Assembly: GCA_005893365.1 (NCBI GenBank) | Contig: VBPB01000118.1 | Coordinates: forward strand, 1 to 7,415 | DNA length: 7,415 bases | Direction of reading: 5' to 3' | Source: Candidatus Eiseniibacteriota bacterium | GTDB lineage: Bacteria > Eisenbacteria > RBG-16-71-46 | Part shown: positions 1 to 5,700 of the stretch, piece after piece | How positions within the stretch are numbered: position 1 is the stretch's first letter | How the letters are laid out: each line of letters begins with the position of its first letter | The notes under the pieces: generated by a model | What the model saw: only the letters and a program-made list of their open reading frames with translations | The model's database searches: none | Told to the model about the DNA's origin: nothing | Translations under genes and position numbers: made by a program

Positions 1-584
1 AGGCGGAAGCCGATGCTGGTCTCGCGCTCGAAGGGATTGGGCCGCGCGGCCTGCAGCCCGGTCGACCCAGGCTGTGGCGCGGGCACGCTCGTGGGGTCGA
101 GCGGTTTCGCGTCCACCACCAGCACGGTGTCGTAGCAGTAGAACCCGTGCACCGCGCAGGCGATGTCGATCTGCGGGAAGGGCACGGTCACCGGCTTGAG
201 CCCGCTGTCCAGGTGCACGCCCGGGTGCCCCTCGATGTCGAGATCGAGCGTCAGTTGCTGCTGGAGCGCGAACTCGCCGCCGATCCTGTAGTGCCCCGAC
301 CCGGTGATCGCGACCGCCCCCGGGCCGTTGTTGAACGACGCGATGTAGCGCTGGACGTCGTAGTAGGTGTAGAGCGGGTCGGCGCCGGTGCGGACCAGCT
401 CGAAGCTCCCGTACGTCGGCCGGTCGAAGATCGGGCACTCACAGGGACCCTGGCAGCCGATCTCCAGCTTGCTCGGCGGCGTGATCAGCTCGTACTGGGT
501 CCCATCGGCCGCGGCGGCGCGCGGCGTGATGACCAGGAGCCCGACGGCGAACACCGTCAGGGCGGAGGCCTTGACCAAGACCAT
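1..584 (-). CDS. Secreted cysteine-containing protein with C-terminal sorting domain, truncated by window edge
   Basis: This frame is open from an ATG at 584 down to the left edge (194 complete codons, no stop), so the gene continues outside the window. The start is supported by AGGAGGG (590-596) five bases upstream. Residues 1-26 form a signal peptide: Lys5, a hydrophobic stretch from about 6 to 20, then an AAAA run around the likely cleavage site. The mature part has a Cys cluster (Cys44, Cys48, Cys50 in GCQGPCEC) and two later cysteines (143 and 150, in ACAVHGFYC), consistent with disulfides in an exported protein. The middle reads as alternating beta strands (TGSGHYRIGGEF, then LTLDLDIEG). 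At residues 177-194 the sequence LQAARPNPFERETSIGFR matches the opening of the FlgD-Ig/type IX-like sorting domain that also ends the protease at 2792-6352. I do not recognise a named family for the body and give no enzymatic function. Export and surface placement are inferred from the signal peptide and the sorting domain. Confidence 0.88.
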   Translation of the reverse strand, partial: MVLVKASALTVFAVGLLVITPRAAAADGTQYELITPPSKLEIGCQGPCECPIFDRPTYGSFELVRTGADPLYTYYDVQRYIASFNNGPGAVAITGSGHYRIGGEFALQQQLTLDLDIEGHPGVHLDSGLKPVTVPFPQIDIACAVHGFYCYDTVLVVDAKPLDPTSVPAPQPGSTGLQAARPNPFERETSIGFR

Positions 585-651
585 GATGTCCCTCCTGCGG
601 CCGTTTCGTCCGGCAGGCGGGCTCGGCACCGCGCGGGGATCGAACGGGGGA

Positions 652-681
652 ATGGTACGCCTCGAGCCCCCGGCGAGTGAA
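652..681 (-). promoter_or_regulatory. Weak sigma-70-like promoter candidate for the leftward gene
   Basis: Read on the minus strand, TTCACT (676-681) and TACCAT (652-657) are separated by 18 bases. Each matches four of six consensus positions. The pair would start transcription about 60 bases before the ATG at 584. In DNA this GC-rich the match could be chance. Confidence 0.2.
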
Positions 682-737
682 TGGCCTTGGTGGCCAGACT
701 CCAGGCCCCCGGGCCAGCCTCACCCGACCGCCCGGTG

Positions 738-743
738 TATCCT
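738..743 (+). promoter_or_regulatory. Candidate -10 element (TATCCT) for a leaderless transcript
   Basis: TATCCT is preceded by TG (TGTATCCT, an extended -10 arrangement). It ends 8 bases before the ATG at 752, so transcription would begin at or next to the start codon. No Shine-Dalgarno sequence precedes that ATG; the stretch is pyrimidine-rich. The same hexamer sits 7 bases before the ATG of the rhomboid gene at the other end of the window. I see no convincing -35. Confidence 0.4.
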
Positions 744-751
744 CCCATCCC

Positions 752-1255
752 ATGCGCCGCCCACGACTTCGCGCGATCTACCACCGCCACTTCCGTGAGT
801 CTCGCCGCGAGCGGCTGTTCTTGGCCTCGCTGGCGTTCTTCGTCTCGTTCGGCACGATCCGGCTCATCACCCACGCGATCCGGGCCGGCGTGGGTCCCTT
901 CCACGACCTCCACGCCGGGCAGACGCACATCCATCACTCGGTGTGGGGGATCCTGCTCCTGCTCCTGGTCGGCTATGGCTGGCTGGTCCAGGTGGGCACG
1001 GGGGAGGGGCGCTCCCACCGGGTCATGGCACGCCTGACGGCCATCTTCTACGGCGTGGGGGCGGCGCTCACGCTGGACGAGTTCGCGTTGTGGCTGCACC
1101 TGCGCGACGTCTACTGGGAGCGCGAGGGGCGCGCCAGCGTGGACGCGATGTTCCTCTTCGGCGCGGTGATCTCGGCGGGGTTCTGGGGCGGACGGTTCTG
1201 GGGGGCAATCGGCCGCGAGGTCAGGCGCTGGTTCCGGCCGCGCCCACGCCCCTGA
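752..1255 (+). CDS. Conserved-type small four-helix membrane protein, histidine-rich, function unknown
   Basis: The 167-residue product has four predicted membrane segments (about 22-43, 61-80, 92-116, 131-150). Its ends are very basic: RRPRLR at the start and RRWFRPRPRP at the close, suggesting both termini face the cytoplasm. Between helices 1 and 2 lies a histidine-dense loop with His51, His54, His59, His61 and His62 (HDLHAGQTHIHH). Helix 3 ends in LTLDEFALWLH, followed by RDVYWEREGR. Motifs of this style (a histidine pair before VWG, then TLDEFALWLHL and DVYW) recall uncharacterised bacterial membrane proteins, including actinobacterial ones, but I know of no assigned function. The clustered His, Asp and Glu would suit metal or heme binding; that is only inference. 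The frame is open upstream to a GTG at 677, but that extension is proline/glycine-rich and lacks any recognisable motif, so ATG 752 is preferred. The gene is divergent from the leftward one and appears monocistronic. Confidence 0.85.
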   Translation: MRRPRLRAIYHRHFRESRRERLFLASLAFFVSFGTIRLITHAIRAGVGPFHDLHAGQTHIHHSVWGILLLLLVGYGWLVQVGTGEGRSHRVMARLTAIFYGVGAALTLDEFALWLHLRDVYWEREGRASVDAMFLFGAVISAGFWGGRFWGAIGREVRRWFRPRPRP

Positions 1256-1284
1256 GCCCGGCCGGCGCCCCGCCCACTCCCGCC

Positions 1285-1312
1285 TCAACTTCGGCACTCG
1301 CCCTGCCGATGA
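1285..1312 (+). promoter_or_regulatory. Sigma-28 (FliA)-like promoter candidate upstream of the pilin-like gene
   Basis: TCAA (1285-1288) is followed 16 bases later by GCCGATGA (1305-1312). The sigma-28 consensus is TAAA, then 15 bases, then GCCGATAA, so the -10 matches seven of eight positions and the spacer is one base long. Transcription would start near 1318, leaving a leader of about 100 bases before the ATG at 1416. It lies in a real intergenic gap. Sequence match only. Confidence 0.4.
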
Positions 1313-1335
1313 CCCCGGGGACGCTCATCCGTCGC

Positions 1336-1350
1336 GCCGGGCAACCCGGC
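1336..1350 (+). other. Short GC stem-loop in the leader of the pilin-like gene
   Basis: GCCGGG and CCCGGC form a perfect 6-bp stem around a CAA loop. Allowing one bulged C on the 3' side lets CGC/GCG extend it to 9 bp. No T-run follows, so it is not a clear intrinsic terminator for the gene ending at 1255. If the promoter candidate at 1285-1312 is real, the hairpin lies in the transcribed leader. A smaller 5-bp hairpin (TGGCG/CGCCA, 1369-1381) follows. Confidence 0.3.
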
Positions 1351-1415
1351 CGCGCGGCGGGCGGTCGCTGGCGCCGCGCCAGGGAGGCGGTCGAACCATC
1401 GTCAGCAGGAGTCGC

Positions 1416-1736
1416 ATGAATCTGCCCAAGTTCTTTGCCGTCGCCGCGATCCTTATCACGCTCGCGGCCTTCGGCAGCCTGTCGTACGTCTACAGCCAGG
1501 AGAAGACCCAGCGCATCGCCTGCATCCACAACCAGGAGGTGATGCGCGAGGCCATGATCCACTACCAGACGCAGCACGCCGGCAACCCGCCGGGGCGCAT
1601 CTGGGCGCTGTGGCCCTACTACAACGAGGCGCCCGAGGACTTCGGCACCTGCCCGTACGACCACGATCTGCTCTATGTCATCGACCGCGAGACCGGCATG
1701 GCGGTCTGTCCCAACCCGGATCATCGCATCCCGTGA
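1416..1736 (+). CDS. Pilin-like membrane-anchored small protein lacking a prepilin peptidase site
   Basis: The product is 106 residues. The start is supported by AGGAG (1407-1411) four bases before the ATG. A short N-terminus (MNLPK) leads into a hydrophobic helix at about 6-26, then continues as an amphipathic helix (SQEKTQRIACIHNQEVMREAMIHY). This layout resembles type IV pilins and type II secretion pseudopilins: a hydrophobic helix, charged residues, Arg-x-Ala-Cys-x-x-Asn, and an Ala-x-x-x-Tyr segment. The typical Gly/Phe cleavage site and the glutamate at mature position 5 are absent, so processing by prepilin peptidase is not expected and the helix probably stays as a plain anchor. The rest is a small globular domain with LWPYYNEAPEDFGTCP, Cys79 and Cys98 (CPNPDH) and an earlier Cys36, recalling the Cys-Pro pairs at the ends of many GC-rich-bacterial pseudopilins. 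The gene lies 37 bases before the GGDEF-like gene and is probably co-transcribed with it. Pilin relationship is moderate confidence; being a gene is high confidence. Confidence 0.82.
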   Translation: MNLPKFFAVAAILITLAAFGSLSYVYSQEKTQRIACIHNQEVMREAMIHYQTQHAGNPPGRIWALWPYYNEAPEDFGTCPYDHDLLYVIDRETGMAVCPNPDHRIP

Positions 1737-1760
1737 TGAGCGTGCGACCCGGTCATCGCC

Positions 1761-1768
1761 AGGGAGGT
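1761..1768 (+). promoter_or_regulatory. Ribosome binding site that selects GTG 1774
   Basis: AGGGAGGT lies five bases before the GTG at 1774. It decides the start of the GGDEF-like protein, because the same frame runs open upstream to an ATG at 1675 inside the preceding gene, where no comparable site exists. The chosen GTG is followed directly by a basic residue and a membrane helix. Confidence 0.75.
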
Positions 1769-1773
1769 CCCGC

Positions 1774-2583
1774 GTGAAGTATTCCCGCTTCGAGTGGCTC
1801 GCGATGCTGGTGGGCTCGGCATCCATCGCGGGGGCGGTCCTCGCGACCTCGCGTCACGGCGTCCCGGTCGAGGAGGGTCTGGCCCAGGCGCTGCTGCTGC
1901 TGGTGCTGGTGGGCGCGGTCCACTGGGGTCGCCGCGGCGGATCGATCATGGCGGGCATCGCGGCGGCGGCCTACCTGGCGATGCGCGTGCCGCTCCTGGT
2001 CCGCGACGGCCTCTCGGCCGACGTGGCCGGGCTGCTCGTGACGCACCTGTTCACCTACGGCGTGGTCGGGATCGGCGGGGGCGAGCTGTGCGGTCGCGTC
2101 CGCTACCTGCTGGCGCGCCTCGAGAGCGCCGAGAACATCGATGAGCCCACGGCGCTATTCAACCAGCGCGCCATCACCCCGGTGCTCTGCGCCATGGTCG
2201 GCCGCTACGAGCGCTATGGCGAATCGTTCGCCATCGTGACGATCGCGATCGGCGACGAGGCGGTCACCCGGCCGAAGTCGGGGCCGCAGCGGTTGCTGCT
2301 GCTCTCGGTCGCGAGCCGCATCCGCAGCGGCGTGCGTCTCGTGGACGACGTGGCGCGGATGGACGACGGCCGGTTCCTCATCGTCATGCCCCACACCCCC
2401 AAGGCGGGGGCGAAGGTGGCGGCGGAGCGCCTGAGCGGCAGCGTCGTGCGCCTGCTCGGGGCCAGCCCCGAGGCGGTGCGGACGGAGATCCTCGCCGTCG
2501 ATGGGGATCTGGCGGCGATCCGCGCCCTGAGCGGCCTGCCCAAGCTGCCGGAAGGCCCGGCGGCATCGGACGTCGCGGCCTGA
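1774..2583 (+). CDS. Membrane protein with degenerate GGDEF domain (probably no diguanylate cyclase activity)
   Basis: The 269-residue product begins at GTG with four predicted membrane helices (about 8-25, 36-50, 56-75, 82-105). A short linker (CGRVRYLLARLESAE) leads to a GGDEF-type domain from about 122 to 228. IDEPTALFNQRAI (122-134) corresponds to the family's D-x-LTGL-x-NRR opening; RYERYGESFAIVTIAIGD (144-161) corresponds to the second strand with its metal-binding aspartate; LVDDVARMDDGRFLIVMP (189-206) corresponds to the signature hairpin. The active-site GGDEF there reads DDGRF (197-201), losing both glycines and the Asp-Glu pair. The family's synthesis of cyclic di-GMP from two GTP molecules needs those residues, so the protein is most likely a non-catalytic sensor or scaffold, perhaps still able to bind nucleotide; that part is inference. 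No EAL or inhibitory-site RxxD is evident just before the motif. It probably shares a transcript with the pilin-like gene 37 bases upstream. The 40 C-terminal residues are alanine/proline-rich and look unstructured. Confidence 0.88.
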   Translation: MKYSRFEWLAMLVGSASIAGAVLATSRHGVPVEEGLAQALLLLVLVGAVHWGRRGGSIMAGIAAAAYLAMRVPLLVRDGLSADVAGLLVTHLFTYGVVGIGGGELCGRVRYLLARLESAENIDEPTALFNQRAITPVLCAMVGRYERYGESFAIVTIAIGDEAVTRPKSGPQRLLLLSVASRIRSGVRLVDDVARMDDGRFLIVMPHTPKAGAKVAAERLSGSVVRLLGASPEAVRTEILAVDGDLAAIRALSGLPKLPEGPAASDVAA

Positions 2584-2718
2584 TCTAGCCGCGCCGCGCA
2601 GCACCCCCTCCGATCCGCCGCACGTCCTCCGCAACACCCATGCGCCCAGCCGGTTATGGCCCCGGCTCCCACGGGCGCTCAAGTCCTGGTCAAGCCCCCT
2701 CTTCGAGACTCGCTGCTG

Positions 2719-2749
2719 GTGCCGCGGGGCCAGGGGAGCCGCGCGGCAC
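2719..2749 (+). other. Stem-loop in the intergenic leader ahead of the protease gene
   Basis: GTGCCGCG (2719-2726) pairs perfectly with CGCGGCAC (2742-2749) around a 15-base loop. It sits in the 208-base gap between the GGDEF-like gene and the protease, ending 29 bases before the ribosome binding site. There is no following T-run. It could be a weak terminator for the upstream gene or a structured mRNA leader. I recognise no riboswitch consensus in the gap. Confidence 0.35.
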
Positions 2750-2778
2750 GGGCGGAATCCCCGTCGGGAACCAAACTC

Positions 2779-2786
2779 GAGGAGGA
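2779..2786 (+). promoter_or_regulatory. Strong ribosome binding site before GTG 2792
   Basis: GAGGAGGA contains a perfect AGGAGG core six bases from the GTG at 2792. It fixes that GTG as the protease start, consistent with the signal peptide that follows at once. Confidence 0.8.
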
Positions 2787-2791
2787 ACATC

Positions 2792-5700
2792 GTGGGCCGA
2801 CTCAAGCTCGTTTTCACCGCGGCAGCGCTGGCACTGGTGGCCGCCGCCGTCCCCGCCTTCGGGGCGACCTGGATCTGGGATCAGAATCAGAATCGCATCG
2901 ACGACCGCATCGAGGCCGTGAACCTGAATGGCCTTGCCGCGGCGCACGTCGGCAACGATCTCAACGGCCGGCTCATCCTGTTCGTCTATCCCGAGGCGAC
3001 CCCGCTCGAGTACGGGGTCTACGTCGGGTACGACCATCCGCCCACCGACGCCGACGTCGCGGCCCTGACCGCGACCGGCGCCCGGCTCTTGTGGCGGCCG
3101 CGCTACATCGACTACCTGCGGGCGCGCGCGAGCTTCGCCCAGGTCCAGGCGCTGGCGGCGCTCGCGCACGTGCGCCGCGTCGAGGGCTGGCAGGCGATGT
3201 ACCCGTTCAACGACAACGCCACCCGGACGCTGCGCGCGCGCGACAGCCAGGGCGGCGTCGGCGCGGGGATGTTCCCGTCGGTGTGGCGCCAGCTGGGGCT
3301 GACCGGCCGGGGCATCGTGGTCGGCATCATCGACACCGGCGTCAACGACCAGGCCTCGGGTGCTTATCCGGGGCACGTCTCGCTGCGCGGCAAGTTCGTG
3401 GGCGGGGGCGACTTCTCGAACCCCGACGCGACGCTCAACACGCCGCCCGAGTCGAGCATGAACCCGCAGAACACGGCCGATCCGCTCGGCGACTATCACG
3501 CCACCCACGTGGCCGGCACCGCGATCGGCACCGGCGGGCCCGAGGGCATCCTCGACGCGGGCAGCGAGCCCGGGCGCTACGCGGGCATGGCGCCCGACGC
3601 GCGGCTCGTGGACTGCAAGGCGCTGAGCGACGCGGGCGTCGGCGGCGGGGCGTCGGAAGCGCTCGAGTGGTGCATCGCGCACCGCTTCACCGACTGGGGC
3701 ACCGACGCGACCGGCGCCGACTATCGCGGCGTCCAGGTGGTCAACATGAGCCTGGGCGGCACGTCGGCCTCGGATGGCACCGACGCCGACGCGGTCGAGG
3801 TCAACGCGGCCACGCGCGCCGGCATCGCGGTGTGCGTGGCCTCGGGCAACGACAGCAAAACGGCTTACATGCCGAGCCCGGCCGCGGCCGACCTGGCCAT
3901 CACGGTCGGGGCGCTGCAGGACGCCAACTCGCTGCCGCACGTCGACGACATCGTGGCCAGCTACTCCAACGAGGGGCCGCGGATGTCGGACGGCGACACC
4001 GACCACTTCGACGAGATGAAGCCCGCGGTCCTGGGCTCGGGCTCCGACATCGTCTCGGCGCTCGGGGATCCCACCACCGACGGGACCCACTACCACAACA
4101 TCAACGGCACCAGCATGGCGACGCCGACCATCGCCGGGCTGTGCGCGCTGATCCTACAAGCCAACCCGCGGCTCACGCCGATCGAGCTGCGCGCCGTCCT
4201 GGAGAACACCGCCGAGCATCGGACCGACCACGGCAAGCAGCCGCCCTCGGCGGCCGATCCGTTCCACCTCGATCCCAACTACCATCCATCGTGGGGCTGG
4301 GGCGAGCCCGACGCGTACGCGGCGGCCAAGGAGGCGCTCGATCCGGCCACCACGCAGGTGATCGCCGAGGGCGCCACCGCCTCCGTGGTGGGCGGGCAGC
4401 TCGAGGATGCGGTGCGCTGGACCACGCAGCGTGAGATCGGCGTGGCCTCGTTCCGGGTCTACCGGGCCAACGACGTGAACGGGTTCGCGGGCGACTTCGT
4501 GGCCGCGAGCCCGCCGGTCTTCCCCGTTGGCCAGGCGCAGATCGAGCGCACCACCAACCGCACGCACTACGCCTGGACCGACGTCGATCCCGGGCTGACG
4601 CCGGGGGAGGCCTTCTGGTATCAGGTGCGCTGGATCGACGGGCAGGCGCGCGAACACACCGAGCCGGCCTTCCGGATCACCACCGACGTCCCGCCGGTGC
4701 GGGCGCGGGTCCGGTGGGTGATCTCGCACGAGGCGCTCGACAACGACATCTTCGCCCGCTTCGGCAGCGGCACCAACCCCGACGTCGCGGCGTTCCAGCG
4801 CCCGTGCGGGGGCACGTCGAGCGCCGACTCGGTGCGGGTCGTCACGCCGGCCGGCTTCGGCGGCGGGATCCGGCGCTACTACTTCCACGCCGACCTCACC
4901 GACGCCGACCTGGTCGGCGACTTCCTGCCGCCCGCGGCGGCCAACCCGTGGTTCCTGGCGGTGCTCGAGAAGGGGTTCGTCAACACCGAGGGCCTAGTCG
5001 ACAGCTTCTCGGTCACGGTCTACGACGGCGCCACGGCCACGACGCTGCGCGCTCCGAATCCCTCGACCGCGACGGCCGAGGGGCAGACGACCACGTTCTG
5101 GATCCCGGCCGATCCGGTGACCACGCCCAACCACACCCCGGTGCTGGATCCGATCGGCGGGCGCACCGCCTACGAGGGGATCCCGCTGACCATCCAGGCG
5201 CGGGCGACCGACCCCGACGGCCAGGCGGTCACCTACTCGGCCGCCTCGCTGCCGCCCGGGGCCCACATCGGCGCCAGCAGCGGCACGTTCACCTGGACGC
5301 CGTCCTACGGGCGGGCGGGGAACTACACGGTGGCCATCCGCGCCACCGATCCGCAGCTCGCGCGGGACGAGGAGCAGGTGCCGATCACCGTGGTCGCGCG
5401 CGCGCCGGGCAGCAACAGCCCGCCCGCGCTCGATCCGCTCGAGGACCACACCACGCACGCCGGCACCACGATGAGCTTCGGGCTCAGCGCCCACGACGCC
5501 GAGAACAATCCCCTCGGCTTCACCGCCTACGGGGCGCCGCCGCGCGCGACCCTCGACGCGGTGAGCGGGGCGTTCGCGTGGTCGCCGGGGTTGGGCGAGG
5601 TGGGCACCTACGCCGTGCGCTTCCGGGTGACGGACACCGCCGGGGCCTACGACGAGCAGACCGTGCTCCTCACCTCGACCACGGGCACGCCGATGGCGCC

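Noticed and set aside
677..751. Upstream extension of the membrane protein to a GTG at 677
   Set aside because: The 25 extra residues are Pro/Gly-rich with no motif and no ribosome binding site; the basic start before helix 1 fits ATG 752.
557..1297. Long open frame on the minus strand (246 codons) covering the membrane protein gene
   Set aside because: Its translation is Arg/Pro/Ala-rich low-complexity sequence opposite a clear membrane protein. In GC-rich DNA such antisense frames stay open by chance.
1675..1773. Upstream extension of the GGDEF-like protein to an ATG at 1675
   Set aside because: It would overlap the end of the pilin-like gene; a strong ribosome binding site marks GTG 1774 instead.
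2679..2710. Possible second sigma-28-like promoter (TCAAG upstream of TTCGAGAC) before the protease
   Set aside because: At the proper spacing the -10 matches too few positions, and shifting the spacer to improve it is not justified.
2584..2791. Riboswitch (including cyclic di-GMP GEMM type) in the protease leader
   Set aside because: I looked for the conserved GEMM, cobalamin and TPP core blocks and did not find them; only a generic stem is present.
2690..4096. 468-codon minus-strand frame opposite the protease, and other long frames (2656-4434, 4714-6516, 4994-6280)
   Set aside because: They overlap a protease with complete catalytic motifs and consist of Arg, Gly, Ala, His and Asp runs typical of shadow frames.
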